Notes: generated by a model not told the origin, from the letters alone. 64,000 nucleotides of DNA from Diabrotica undecimpunctata (GCF_040954645.1 NC_092811.1:82345063-82409062); one strand, 5' to 3'. Shown: positions 34,817 through 47,650, counted from the first letter of the stretch. A program made the numbers and translations.

Positions 34817-35190
34817 AACAGCTACACCGTTAGTCGCTACGAAGTCTCGCACTGAAAATAACTATAAAACTCACACAACAGTACTCAGGTAGGTAAGAAT
34901 GTACACTAACACGAATTTAGTTGATAGGGAGAGGTACAGAAAGTGGCGATAGAAAAATAACAGTTATTTTTAAATCACGAATGAATAATTCTGTCGTCGG
35001 TGTGGGACACCGATAGAGACTAAAGGAGGATTAAGTGCGATTCTATCAGTCTGAATTTGCTACAATCCTTTCTACTCTGTCTAGAAGAAGATGTTTCTCC
35101 TATCTAATGTAATTTCTAATATAGCAGGTTGCTTTGGACACTTTGGTTAAAAAACATGTTTCTTCAATTGCCTCTGATTTATACAATTCA
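34817..35190. other. No gene seen
   Basis: No open frame. The sequence lies between the LINE fragment and the Penelope remnant. Confidence 0.35.
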
Positions 35191-35194
35191 CAAC

Positions 35195-35250
35195 ACAGTT
35201 CTTCATAAACATGTTTCAGTATACATTTGGCATCATCAGAGCGGTATTGA
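35195..35250 (-). ncRNA. Hammerhead-like core in Penelope remnant
   Basis: In the minus-strand sense CTGATGATGCC is followed by GAAAC, with GAAG further on. The core boxes are intact, but I see no good stem II, so activity is doubtful. Confidence 0.35.
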
Positions 35251-36634
35251 ACATGTCACTTACGTTTTAATATACAGCTTTGTAAATCTTCCAATTGATT
35301 AGAGGGTTCCACTAGCTCTTCAGCTGCAGAATTATTATCAGACTACGGACGCCACCTTTTAAAAGCATCTTCGTAAAATGGTAAAAGAAGTTTAAAAAGA
35401 ACACTGATGAAGTCACAACCCAACTCACTTGCAGTTCTCTATTTGAATTTAACTGAACGCTGTAGTAGTTATGGTTCTTGATAAGTTTTTAGTTAATAAC
35501 TAACTCCTGGTGGAGTACTTTTATTTTAATTTTTATTGCCTGCTTTTATTACAGATAAATATATTTTTACACAGTCTCACCGAAATACGAGGCGATTATA
35601 CTTTAAAATACAAGTGGTTCAGGGAGAATCGTATCTTAAATATCTGCCAATGATGAATTTGAAACACATGAAAGATCTTTGATATCAGTCTTATTATTAA
35701 TATAATTTTGATCGCTTTTATGTAAATCATATCCAATATGCATTTTTAGCTGTAGATTTGTTCTTTTTCCAAAATATGTACATTTTAAAAACCAGAAGAA
35801 TGGCTATTTTTTAGACAATGCTTGGCTAAGGTGGCTTTAGTGTTTAATTTATATAGTTTGTACACTATGTTTATGTGCCACAACTCCTTTATGTAGATAT
35901 TGGTGTGTTTGCCCCATAATATGTTGAATGGCAGTCTTTACAATTTATTTTATAAATAATATTCGACTGATAATCTTTATTAACATTGGGTTTAAATTTT
36001 GAAAAATATTTTACGGATGTTTTTGATGATTTGTATCCAACATTGATATCATAGGTTGCCGACATTTTCTATAATTATGCAGAGAATCGATTAATGTAAG
36101 GTAAGGATATACAGTATTTGTTTAATTTAGTGACATAACTATTATTATCGATAGATATGGTTTGGGTTTGTATTGGAGTGGAATCGGAATTAGCTTGATT
36201 TCTGATAATGCAACCTCTTTTTTTATGAGATGTTTGTAAAATTCTGGTGGATAATTATTTTATTCTAAAATATCTTTAACTTTTTTCAGATTAACGAAAT
36301 GGTATTGTGGACTAGATAGCTTAATGGCTCTGTCAGTAAAACTAAAAACAATACTTCTTTTATGCGTTATAGGTGCGTTGGTATTAAAATTTATATATCT
36401 TCCAGTCCAAACATCTTTTCTAAACCAGTTAGTTGTTATTAGTGGGTTATTTTTGTTATAGCCTAAACTTAAATCAAGAAAAGTAATTTTGTTGTTTTCT
36501 TCTAATTCATAAGTAAATTGAATGATATCATGGAAATTATTGAACATTTGAAGAGTATAATCAATTTCATGATCCGGAATGCAGAGTAAGGAGTCATCAA
36601 CATATCGTTTGTAAAATTTTATGTTGTACTTCAA
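35195..36634 (-). pseudogene. Penelope-like element remnant: RT end and GIY-YIG, decayed
   Basis: The intact piece at 36260-36634 holds FYKRYVDDSLLCIPD, the YxDD catalytic box of a Penelope reverse transcriptase, then NNKITFLDLSLG and TTNWFRKDVWTGRYINF. Downstream on the same strand, in broken frames at about 35990-35650, lie CKDCHSTYYG, AKHCL and a basic tail. These are recognisable as the GIY-YIG domain, although the second motif is altered. A hammerhead-like core follows at about 35195-35245: CTGATGA, 15 nt, GAAAC. The domain order matches the Penelope element at 13.4 kb. Confidence 0.75.
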
Positions 36635-36639
36635 ATAAG

Positions 36640-37531
36640 AGATGACTGTTATCTCTATAATTTTCAGTCATAATAAATTAAACACCTTTTATATTTGTAA
36701 AAAGCCATATTCGGATTTGCCTAGATGGTGCAAATGTGTACTACTATATTTTAATGATTTTTTTTTGTTTTTTCATTCTGAAAAAGTTATCATTTGGAAG
36801 AACGTTAACTATATATATTAAGTATATATAACTTATATATTATAAGTTATTTAAAGTTATATAGCTTTGAAACAAAAGTAAATATTTTTTAAAAACTAGT
36901 AGTAAACTAAGGAACCTCTAAGCATTTCTGTGGAAAATAAATAATCAACTGCTGATTTGTTTTATGGAATACCTTATTTCCCAATATACTAATTGTGCCA
37001 TTATTTCCCAAAACACTAACTAAAGGTTAAACATGCTACAATTGGCTTAAAATATTTATTCGAACGTTCGCAACATGTCTACACGTGTGAGGGGAGTCAG
37101 TGAAATCCAAGCTCCAAAATAAACACGGAACACTCGATTATGAGGATATCAAATACTTTCTTTTTGATCTTTTTTGGATATTTGATGCTTTCAAAAGTAT
37201 GTTGAAATTAAATTGTGTGTATGTTTTGGCTTTATTTATTTTATTATAAAAGAGCAAAACATGTTAGCAAATTTAGTCGTTTTTAATTTAATAAGCGATA
37301 TGTACAGACAACAGGTATTTTTATAAAATGGGTGAATATGAGTGATTTTGGATACAGTAAAGAAAATGAATAAGCGAGTAATAGAAAAAAAAGTTCTGAT
37401 GACAATTGTTATAAATATTATTTTATTAATTTTCTACATATTCAAATGACAACAAAAATGTTTACTTTATTGTATATGTAAGTTTTCCCAACTATGGCAT
37501 ACAGCCAGTCACAGTGAATTTTCCCATAATA

Positions 37532-37535
<4 letters not shown>
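36640..37535. other. No gene seen
   Basis: AT-rich, with a run of short TATA-type palindromes near 36815-36865. No coding. Confidence 0.4.
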
Positions 37536-37554
<19 letters not shown>

Positions 37555-37569
<15 letters not shown>

Positions 37570-37905
37570 TAAATAGTAGCTCACCCTTTAAAAAAAAAGG
37601 CTCTAGATAACACCTGATATTTTTCATAAAATATGTAAGAACGCACCGTTATGTAAAAATAATTTGCAATAAATAATATAAGAAAAGGAATATTCCTGTG
37701 TGAACAGTCATATGTGAATACTTCTTTCCGTCTATTAATTACACAATTTAAAGTAAAAAGTTTCTACATGATGGTGCAAATTATTTCTACATGATGGTGC
37801 GTTCTTAAATATTTTATGAAAGATAGGAGCAATCTAGCTTTCCCTTTGGAGAAGAGGAACAGAGACTGTCATTGCAATGGATTTGCTTCTATTTAAACTA
37901 TATTT
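37555..37905. repeat. Imperfect palindrome, possible MITE
   Basis: About 37565-37670 and 37775-37900 are inverted copies with differences. Anchors on the left are TTTCATAAAATATGTAAGAACG and AATAATTTGCA, and on the right TGCAAATTATTTCTACATG and CGTTCTTAAATATTTTATGAAA, read in 20-base parts. A (TA)n tract (37538-37566) abuts the left arm, and a direct repeat of TTTCTACATGATGGTGC (about 37758 and 37783) sits in the middle. No coding. Confidence 0.6.
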
Positions 37906-38530
37906 CACTAGTCAGTACATGACTGAAAGGTTTTGAATTAACATCTAACCATCGTGTGGTGAATCGTCAAAAGAGCCATAGGAAACTCAATGAGAAATTC
38001 TAGACTTTTCTCCTGCTTCCCTAATTATTTTACATCCAAAATCATGAGATAATATTTCTATGGGACTGAAATTTGTAATGACAACAAATGTTAAAATTGT
38101 GCTACGAATTAAACACATTCCAAACTTTTGCAAGAATATAATAAACTAGTGATTTTGCTAGTCGCATGCGCCGGGGGGTCCAATCAATTGTCATCTACAG
38201 TCAGTCATCAAATTAAAAAAAAAAAAACTTTTTGCATACAAACCAAGTAAATATAAAGTATGATCTGGTGCACTTCTGACCTCACATCATGTTTTTTAAT
38301 ATACCCTTGTATGTATTAATGGCACGCTATATACATTATATGTACCTACTGTATATTATATGTTGATTTGACGTCTCATATGCTACTATTAGGCTAGTTG
38401 TTTCTTTTGTAAATAGTCAGAGGCCTTCTTCAGGTCAGTAAAGCAAATTTACCTTACACTTACCTTATGCTTTATATATAAAGCAAATATGTCTATTATT
38501 ATTCACAGTGTCAAGGGATATATGGTGTGT
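37906..38530. other. No gene seen
   Basis: AT-rich sequence running into the satellite array. A loose CTGAAGA...GAAAC arrangement near 38400-38440 (minus) was not counted as a hammerhead. Confidence 0.35.
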
Positions 38531-38531
38531 T

Positions 38532-40078
38532 GCTATACGTTCAATTAATAACATACATAATATGTCGTGTTCTTTTGGTAGTCTCTTTGATTATTTTTTT
38601 TCTATCTGAATATATACGTTATATCTTCCCCTTTTATTTGCTATATCATATGTTAGGGTTCGATCAGTTTTTTATTTTGTACTCAACCTGAGGCTCTCAA
38701 TGAGTTAATAAATCAAAATTTGTCTTGTGGTAGATATATTTTTATCCCTATGATATCATGTGCCCTATGATATCTCGTAGATCGCTATACGTTCATTAAT
38801 AATGAAGATACTGTGTAGTGCCCTTTCAGTAAACGCCTTGTTTATTTTTTTTATCTGAACGTATTCGGTATATTCTCCCCTTTCATTTGCTATATTGCAT
38901 GTTAGGATTCGATCAGTTGTTTATTTTGTACCAAGCCTGAGGCCTGAGTCAATAAATTAAAATTTGTCTTAAAAAAAATCTATTTTTATCCATAGTCATC
39001 ATCATCAGCCGTTTTGAGTCCACTGCTGGACATAGGCCTCCAGTAAATAATTTCAATGCATTATATCTTGAGCACCCTGAATCCAGTTGGGCTGAATGCG
39101 CTTGATGTCATCTGACCACCTTGTTGGAGGACGTCCTCGATTACGATAAGCATCGTGTCTAGGTCTCCATTCCAGAATTTTCTTCGTCTACCTTTCATCT
39201 TTTAATCTGGTAACATGCCCCGCCCAGTTCCATTTCAATGTTTTAATCCTTTGAACTGCGTTCGTAACATCAGTTTTTCTCCTAATTATTGTATTTGATA
39301 CTCTGTCTCTGAGAGATATATTCAGCATTGACCTCTCCATCGCTCTCTGTGCCACTTGTATTTTATTGATTACTTTTCTGGTAAGCGTCAATGTTTCTGC
39401 TCCATACGTTAGAACTGGGAGTACACATTGATCAAAGACCTTCCTTTTCAAGCCCATGGGAATATCTGATCTAGAGACTTGTCTCAGTTTTCCGTAAGCC
39501 GTCCATGCAAGTTCTATTCTCCTGTTTAGCTCCGTTGTTTGATTATCTCTTCCTAATTTAATCTCGTGGCCCAGATATTTCTAGCTATATACCTGTTCAA
39601 TTTGCGTGCCGTTAGTTGAGATGTTTTTCGCCAGTACTAGGTTGGTCATATATTGTATTTTGGAAAAATTAATTTTAAGTCCAACTCGTGTACACGAGCT
39701 CTGAAGGTCTTGAAGAAGCTGCCAGGCAGATCATGCCTGCCAGCTTTATCCACAGTACCGTATGATGTCTCATATGTCGCTTTACGTTCATTAATAATCA
39801 AGATACTGTAAAGTGCCCTTCTATTAAAGTAGTTTTGATTGTTTTTCCTATCTGAATATATTCGATATATTTTCTCCTTTTATTTGCTATGTCGCATGTT
39901 AGGATTCGATCAGTTACTTATTTTATATCCAGATGTCTTCCTTAAATCAATAAATCAAAATTTGTCTTTTAGTTAAACTATTTTTATTCCTAGTGCCCTA
40001 TGACTAACTAATAACTATACGTTCATTATTAATGAAGACACTGTGTAGTGTCTTTTAGTAGTCGCCTTTGTTTGTTAG
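38532..40078. repeat. Short satellite array, about four units of 235-250 bp, split by a LINE
   Basis: Unit starts (CTATACGTTCATTAATAAT-type) lie at 38532, 38784, 39778 and 40013. A second anchor, GTTAGGATTCGATCAGTT, recurs at about 38653, 38901 and 39897. Without the 748-bp insert and its duplication the spacings are about 252, 234 and 235 bp. The last unit is partial. Each unit also carries AATAAATCAAAATTTGTCTT. No coding potential. Confidence 0.8.
38997..39744 (-). mobile_element. 5'-truncated RTE-like LINE inserted in the satellite
   Basis: The minus strand codes for MGLKRKVFDQCVLPVLTYGAETLTL, TLKWNWAGHVTRLKD and the family end near GTCCAGCAGTGGACTCAAAA, followed by a (GAT)n tail. The flanking duplication is TTTATCCA(T/C)AGT at 38985-38996 and 39745-39756 (12 bp, one mismatch). 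The 5' part (to 39744) still shows a degraded KTEL-type RT region. It is broken by stops. Confidence 0.8.
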
Positions 40079-40840
40079 CTTAATATATTTGCTATCGCTT
40101 CAATCGGACCAATAGCAAAGAAGATGTGATCATACATCATGATCCGACAAACTATTCTACCCCTACGACAAAAAGCTAATAAAATGAGCAAAATGAACCG
40201 TAGCATTTTGTTATGCGATTTTACATAGGAAATGAAGCCTTTTTACAGATATAGCTCTTACTTAATTTTTTTGCTTTTTATTTATTTTATAAAATAAAAA
40301 TAGGTAGAACGTTTTTTTTAATAATTTAATTAGATAATAATTAATTGCCAAATAATAAATATAACGATTGTTAGTAAAAACGTTTTTATTTATAAGTATT
40401 TATATTCTGGTTTTTTAAGCGCAAACACTTGGGAGGGCTGTAGAGTGAGTAACACTAAGCCGCAAAGCCTGTACCGTCTGGTATTTTTATTATAAATATT
40501 AATATATTATTTTATTATATATAAAAAAACCACTAAAGCCCGAGAACTGCTTAAGATCATGAATGCAAATTAACTCGGGTATCTATCTACTGGCTAACCT
40601 ACATACTGGATATCGGATATTAATAAACTTCCAGACGTGTTGAAGCAGGTATCGAAGAAGCCTTAGACACAAAAAATGCAAGGTAACCGGATCTTATGAC
40701 CTGTCCTTCGATCATTTTTTAATAATAATCAAGGTACGTTTAAAAATCCTAAACAAAGATAAGCCTACAAGGTTATATAACAAAAAAAAACAACTGGGAA
40801 GATAACAGGAATAACCTAGATAGGAACCAATATACCGATC
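40079..40840. other. No gene seen
   Basis: AT-rich. Part may be decayed 5' Jockey sequence, but the first clear Jockey reading is near 40860. Confidence 0.35.
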
Positions 40841-40849
40841 GATTGAGTA

Positions 40850-41150
40850 TAATTAAATAAACGAAATACCTCTGTCATATAAAGAGAAAATAAAAATTAG
40901 AAGAAAACTAAAGAAACAATGGATGAAAAACAGATCAATAAAAAATAGAAACAAATATAATAGAGTTAAAAATCGCTATCGAAGTATAAAAACAAAAAAA
41001 TTCAGAATTATTAAGAATCTTTGATGCCAACAGATTATGCATTGTGCATATCACAAAACAGCTTAAACGCTTAAACAGTTTAATCCACCAATCAGAAATG
41101 GAAAAACGTGGGCAAGAAATGACAAAGAAAAAATAAAAGTCTTTACTGAA
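40850..41150 (+). pseudogene. Jockey-type LINE, left part
   Basis: The broken reading IPLSYKEKIKIRRKLKKQWMKNR is followed, after a shift, by NDKEKIKVFTE at the insertion point of the LTR element. It matches the linker between endonuclease and reverse transcriptase of Jockey elements. The reading continues in frame on the far side of the insert at 45647. Confidence 0.6.
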
Positions 41151-41259
41151 TGTTATGTATGGTTCTCATGTACGCATATACTTGTCAACATTGCCAAGGC
41201 AACAAAAAACCTATAAAAAATATACGTAAATAAAGGAGCTATACTGTGCACGAATCAAG

Positions 41260-42030
41260 ATGACAGATATTAGTAAAGGCTTAGAACCGTTTAGTTTCCA
41301 AGGAAATAATATTTTACACGAGTGGAAATTTTGGAAGCAAAAGTTCCAGTTATTTTTAACAGCCTCCGGCAAAAGTGAGAAACCAGACCACATAAAAATC
41401 GCTATTCTCCTAAATCAGATGGGAGATGAAGGGCTAAAGATATTCAATACCTTCGAGTATGAAAATGATGGAGATGATTAGAAGTACAACGTTGTTTTGT
41501 GTAAGTTTGATACATATTGCAGCCCTCTTAAGAATTTAATTTATGAACATTTTAAATTCTTTAAAAGAGATCAATTACAAAATGAAAGTATGGATCAGTT
41601 TGTAACTGCCTTAAAACAATTAGCATCAACATGTGAGTTTAAAGAAAAGGATACTTTAATTTTGGACAGGATTGTTTTGGGTACACATGATCTCCGTATT
41701 CAAGAAAAATTATTACAATGTGCTGATTTAAAACTAGCACAAGCTATAGACATCTGTAGGGCTATGGAAAATAGTGCTGTTACTCAACGTGAAATATCCA
41801 AAGAAAGTGAAAGTGTTAGTGTTGTGAAGAAAAGAAATGAAGAAAACAGACCTGGATCTACAGGATAGTCAAGGTATGGTTCAAAGTATGAGAAGAAGCA
41901 GTCTACAAGCCACAAAGTTACTGACAAAAATACAGGTAACCATTATATTCAGTGTTATAAATGTGGACTTCAGCATATTAGGGGTAAGTGTCCTGCATTT
42001 TTCAGATATTTTTCTTTGTGTAACAAAAAA
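41260..42030 (+). pseudogene. Gag of the Mag-like element, broken
   Basis: 41260-41481 begins MTDISKGLEPFSFQGN, with a capsid-type start WKFWKQKFQLFL. A stop at 41479 precedes the second piece, 41497-41868 (FDTYCSPLKNLIYEHFKFF, SMDQFVTALKQLA, LRIQEKLLQ). After a frameshift near 41868 the zinc knuckle CYKCGLQHIRGKC follows at about 41952. The gag pattern is typical of Mag-lineage elements in insects. Confidence 0.75.
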
Positions 42031-42084
42031 TGACACTACCGTAAATTTTGTCCTGATAATAACAACAAAGTCCATGAAATCAAT

Positions 42085-45000
42085 GATAATAATCGTAGTC
42101 GTAGTAATTCTGACACTGATTTAACTGATAAACAGGTGCTAGTGTGGAACGTTAATGAAATTAATCTGAACTCTTCAGAATGGTTCCAAAAAATTATTAT
42201 TAATGGTAAAGAGAGTATTTTAAAAGTTGATACTGGAAGTGAAGTCAATATATTGAACAGTAGTGATTTTAAAAATTTAAATATTGATTATAATATGCTT
42301 GAAAATACTAATAGTTCATTGTCTAACTGTACTGGACATGTTATTAATGTTGTTGGTAAAATTTATATGCCTTTTTCTTATAAGAACATATAACAACATA
42401 ATGATAAACAAGAATCTCTATTATGCCTAAAGGCAGCAAGAGACTTTAAAATTGTTTGTGATCAGCCTAGTGTTAGTATGATAGACAATGAAACAAATCA
42501 TATTATAAATTGTTATAAGAGCATTTTTTTAGGTGTAGGAAAGGTCAACAGGTATTTTAATATAACTTTATCTAGTATTGCAGTGCCATTCATAAGTGGG
42601 ACACGAAAAATTTCACTGGCTATAAGGAGCCAAGTTAAAGATAAACTTGATGATATGGCACGTAAAAACCTTATCGTACCAGTTAGTGAACCCACAGAAT
42701 GGCAAAATCCTATTGAAGATTTTTCGAAAAATAAGGGATCTGATATTAGAATATGTATGGATCCTGTTTATCTAAATAAATATGTTAAAAGAGAAAGGTT
42801 TCCAATTCCTACTCAAGATACTTTACTTGCTAAGCTTTCCGGGGCTAATTATTTCACATTATTAGACGCATCATCTGCTTTTCTTTAGTTGCCTTTGAAT
42901 TATGAAAGTTCACTTTTATGTACTTTTACTACACCTTTTGGTCGTTATAGACATCTGAGATTACCATATAGCCTTACCTGTGCACCTGAAATTTTTTAAA
43001 AATATATGTCTGAACTTTTAGATAGTGTATCAGGAACAATAACGTATTTTGATGATATTTTGGTTTCTGGGTATTCTAAAAGTGAACATGATAAAAATTT
43101 GAAATGTGTTTTAGAAAAAATTAAACAAAGTGGCTTAACTTTGAATTTAGAGAAATCTAAATTTTGTCAAACAAAAGTAAAATTTTTAGGTCATCAGATT
43201 CGTAATATTGGCATTTCATCTGATCATGATAAAACAAAAGCTATTACAAAAATGACACCACCAAGTAATCGAAAATAATTACAACGTTTTTTGGGAACCA
43301 TAGTATATCTTGCAAAATTTATACCAAACCTGTCAGAACACACTAGTCCTCTAAGATGTTTACTTTCTAGTAAAAATAAGTAGCATTGGGGACCTAATGA
43401 ACAGGCATGTTTTGATAAATTAAAGAATCTTGTGGCGTCAGCCACTACTTTGCGTTATTTTAACCCTGACAAAAAGACCATACTCTCTGTTAATGCCAGC
43501 CCATATGGTTTGGTCTCGCAAGATGGGTTTCCAATTGAATTTGCATCAGTGTCATTAACTCCAACCCAAAGGAGATATAACCACATTGAAAAGGAGCTTC
43601 TTGGTATAGTGTATGGATGTGAAAGATTTTTATTCTATCTTTATGGCATAGATTTTGAAATAGAGATAGATCACATACCTCTTTTAGGTTTGTTAAAAAA
43701 CCTTTAGATGAAATGTCACCTAGGACCCAAAGACTGGCAATGCAATTAATGAGATATAAATTTTCACTCAAATATGTTTCTGGTAAGAATCTCAAAGTTC
43801 CTGACAATTTTAGTAGAGATCCTTTGAATAAAACCATAAATACTAATTTTATAGATGCTGAAAATAATTTGAGAGTGTTGTAGCAACATCAAAAGAAAAT
43901 GAAAAAAGATTATAAAATGCAATTGATACTGACCCATCTTTACAAAAAGTTAAATATAATGTTTTAAATGGGTGGCCTGAGCATAAAAGTTCTGTACCTT
44001 CTGAGGTGAAAAAATTCTGCTCTGATAGAAATGACATATATTTATTAAAGAATGTATTGTTTTATAAAAAGAGGTTAATTATTCCTGAACAATTGAAGGG
44101 TGAATTTCTTGATGTTATACATCATTCTCATCAGGGTGTAGTATCATATAAGAAGAAGGCTCAAGAAGTAATTTATTATCCGAGATTGATGAAGGATATA
44201 GAAAACATTGTTCTAAACTGTCTGACTTGTCAAATGAGCTATAAGAGCAACAGTAGGGAGCCATTAAAATCACATGATGTACCTGAAATACCTTGGCAAA
44301 AAATTGGTTTTGATTTTATGGCAGTAGCCTTACAAGACCTTTTAGTTGTGGTTGATTATTTTTCGAAGTTTGTAATTGTTAACAAACTAATGAACAAAAT
44401 GGCTAGCAGTGTTGTAACACTGTTACAACAAAAAATAGGTTTGCTATTAATGGACTGCCTCTTGAAATATTTTCTGATAATGATCCTCCATTCAGTTCTC
44501 ATAAATTTTTAAATTTTGTATGTATGTATAATATTGAAGTAAAAACATTAAGTCCACAATATCCTCGTAGCAATGGCATGGTGGAAAGAACAATACAAAC
44601 AATAAAAAACTTGTTTTTAAAATCTGTACAAACTAAGAAAAATCCATTTCTAGCTGTATTAGATTATAATACAAGTCAAAAACAAAATTTACCTGCTCCT
44701 TGTGTGTTGCTAACTGGAAGAAATTTCAGAACCAACTTACCAGTCAGTATGGAATTTTTAAAGCTCAGATATTCTAATAAAAGATATTTTACACAATTGA
44801 GAGAAAATCAAAGAAAACAAAAACACTATTACGACAAAGGAACGAATAGGTTACCAGAATTAAAATCTGGACAACAAATTTTACTTCAAAAAAAGAAAAA
44901 GAAATGGAATGCTGAAGTGGTTGTGGCAAAGAAAGGATCAAGGGATTATGTGGTTAAAGTAGATGATACTGATTATAGACGTAATAGACACTATATTACA

Positions 45001-45324
45001 CCTGTACGGTCAGAAGCACAGCAACATGCTTATGCAAATTGTGAGCAAGCATATGTGAAAGCTAGTCATGAAAATGATATTGTGACTACTGGAAGGACAA
45101 GTATGGGAGATACGAGAACAGTTCTTTGTCCAAATGTACCCGATGATACAAGAGACTGTAAAACAAATAAGACTATCAAAGATATTGATGTACCTTCAAC
45201 ATCTAATAGAACATCACCCATCAATGGCATTAATGTACCTTCTACATCATATAGTACTTCACCTGGTTTGAAAACCGCCAGAAGTGGTAAAGTCATCCGC
45301 CCTCCTGATAGATTTACCTATTGA
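42085..45324 (+). pseudogene. Pol of the Mag-like element: PR, RT, RNase H, IN; broken
   Basis: Protease KVDTGSEVNIL lies at about 42225. The reverse transcriptase pieces show RICMDPVYLNKYV, FTLLDASSAF then a stop (42886), and YFDDILVSG (about 43048), that is FDDI for YxDD. RNase H shows LSVNASPYG (first Asp replaced by Asn) and EIDHIPL. The integrase shows HHSHQGV, CLTCQMSY, GFDFMAV, then a shift and MVERTIQTIKN with the final Glu. The C-terminal tail ends IRPPDRFTY. At least eight stops or shifts make it inactive. Confidence 0.8.
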
Positions 45325-45405
45325 TATATTTGTGAATTACTGCTATTTATGTACTCATGATAATGAGAATTATTTTTAGTTTATTTTATTTTATTAAAGG
45401 GGACG

Positions 45406-45641
45406 TGTTATGTATGGTTCTCATGTACGCATATACTTGGCAACATTGTACTTGGTAAACGGAAACACAAGTGACAGCAGTGACATGACAACCAGACATT
45501 GACAACACACTTAGGTTAGGGACTCAATGTGAACAAGAATAACAATGTTAATTTATTTATCCTTATAAAGCTTAATAAAACCTATCGTAAGTAGCTTTAT
45601 GTTATATTATGTCTCACAGTCCTAAAGAGGCATACATTACA
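45406..45641 (+). repeat. 3' LTR of the Mag-like element
   Basis: 236 bp from TGTTATG to CATTACA. It is bounded by the polypurine tract on the left and the CTGAA duplication on the right. Confidence 0.8.
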
Positions 45642-46730
45642 CTGAACATCCAAAAAAAGTATTTCATCCACACGATCCAGAGTAACACTCAGAAGATAAA
45701 GACATAGAAGAAACACTAAATGCATCATTCCAAATGCACTTGCCAATAAAAAAAATCTAGTAAATGAGACCAGAAATATAATCATCAATGCAATCCGCAT
45801 AAAGAAAACCCCCTGATATCACCAAGTGCTACAGGAATCTATACAAAAATGCTTTAAATTACTGATATACATATTTAATGCTGTCCTCAAACTTGGATAC
45901 TTCCCGAGAATCTGGGACGTAGCACAAATAATAAGGATTCCTAAACGAGGCAAAAAATTAAAAGAAGTCACCTCCTCTCGGTAGAGTAGCCTACTTCCAA
46001 TCATCTTCAAAGTCTATAGCAGAAATAATCAAATTAATTCCATGGCTATCAATTTGGGTTTCGAAACAATCATGGTACTATAGAGCAAGTACACAGAATT
46101 GTAAACAATATTCACGACTTCCAACAAAAACCATATTTCCTGCTACCAAACTTCTACCTAACCAATAGATGCTTCATTGTCATTCAAAACAATAAATATT
46201 CTCTTAGACTAATGCTAAGGCGTATATACTGGATCATCGACAGAAACTCTAAGTTGTCTCTAGAAAATAAACTACTTGAATACAAAACAATTTAAATCGT
46301 TTTATACTAATGTAATATTCTATATAATAATACTAATATACATATAGTACAGAGGTTCCAAATAAGATGATAAGGATAATTCTTGACACTCCTTACTACG
46401 TACCCAACTCAGTGATTCAACATGATACATTAACTGGAGGAGTGAGGGAACTAATAAGTGAATATAATGTAACATATCGCGATATAATGTGTGTAATATA
46501 ATGTGTATAATGTGTATAATAGGTTGGTCAAACGGTTGTTAAGGGACTAGCAAGAAGAAAGAAAAGTGAAAAAATTTTAACCAACAGACTTAGTTAATAG
46601 GTTTAAGTAACAAGATATAATGTAAGCTTGTATTGTACGTATGATACATATTGTAAATGTTAGAGGTAACCTTATTTAGTTAGCAATAGCTACATACAAT
46701 ATAGCTGAATAAAGGAGATATAAAAAAATT
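45642..46730 (+). pseudogene. Jockey-type LINE, right part
   Basis: Reading resumes as KKVFHPHDPE (the AEHLxxVFxPH motif of Jockey), then passes through many stops with fragments such as YLMLSSNLDTS and a deletion of most of the RT. It ends with RIILDTPYYVPNSVIQHDT and RLVKRLL, which match the C terminus of Jockey elements. An AATAAAGGAG stretch and short A-run near 46710-46728 form the 3' end. Confidence 0.65.
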
Positions 46731-47233
46731 ATACTATCTTTTGATCGCTGTATTATTTTTTAAATTATTGTTTACTACTTATGGTTTTAAGTGTCTGAAG
46801 ACAATATTTAAGTATACACGAATGTTTGGAATTAATATTATATTATATCTTATATATTTATCATTCATGTTTATTAACATAATAACTGCAAAAATAAGCT
46901 AAATTCAGCAATTTTTTAAACATAAAAAGTCAAAGAAATGAAAATACAAAATTACGAAACAATTGACTTTAAATCTATTGACATATTAAACAAAAAATAA
47001 ATATATTTGGGCAACATAAAACTTATATAATTAGGTATATAGACCGCAACACATAATGGACAAAAATAAGACTGGGGTTTTATGAATGAATACATTAAAC
47101 ATTGTGTAGAACATTGACTTCAAAATTTCTCTGTATAATTATTGTTGTGTAAAGGGTAAACATTAAATAACATTTTCTAGTGTTTGCAACATTACAGATA
47201 GGTAGTATAAAATTGCATATTAAATTTGTCAAG
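46731..47233. other. No gene seen
   Basis: AT-rich spacer between the Jockey end and the hAT-like transposon. Confidence 0.4.
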
Positions 47234-47241
47234 ATATATAT

Positions 47242-47497
47242 TAGGTAGGATCGAAAAAAACGTTTTTTCGAATTTGATAATGGCCCGGGTGGCAAAAGTT
47301 GCCATTCATAAAAGTAAGTTTTTTGCCAAAAAATTTTTTTTTTAAATCAACCCCTTCAGGTGCCCCAACCCCCTAAAAAAAGTTTTTTTTTTTGGAAAAA
47401 TTTTTCGATACGGCCCTACGTGTAAACTCTTCTTGAATGTTTAAAAAGTGTGTGTTCAAAAATTGGAGGCACTCGGAACATTTTTGGAGGTGCCCCA
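47242..47497. repeat. Left terminal inverted repeat of the hAT-like element
   Basis: Pairs with 50222-50475 with few differences. It contains homopolymer runs of A and T, GGTGCCCCA-type words in both orientations, and a GTTGCCATTCATAAAAG block. Confidence 0.9.
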
Positions 47498-47650
47498 GTT
47501 ACGTAAAGAAATATGTGTTTTTATTTATTTTGACTTTCAAATATATTTTGGTTACTTTTCACATTATTTCGTTTTATTCAAGTTAATTAAATTTCTATAG
47601 TTAAAAATATTATAATAGTTGCTTTTGTTTCAGATACCAAACAAAGTAAA

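Larger units (their letters stand above)
41151..45641 (+). mobile_element. Mag-like (Ty3/gypsy) LTR retrotransposon, decayed
   Basis: The 3' LTR is 45406-45641 (236 bp). It begins TGTTATG and ends CATTACA, and follows a purine tract AAAGGGGACG. At the left only about 43 bp of the LTR remain (41151-41193, one mismatch); the rest of the 5' LTR seems deleted. The flanking duplication is CTGAA (41146-41150 and 45642-45646). Excising the element restores the frame of a Jockey LINE across the site. The interior reads gag, protease, RT, RNase H, integrase on the plus strand, with many stops. Confidence 0.85.

Noticed and set aside
38395..38440. CTGAAGA...GAAAC as another hammerhead
   Set aside because: The boxes are present but no stem II can form and no other Penelope sequence adjoins.
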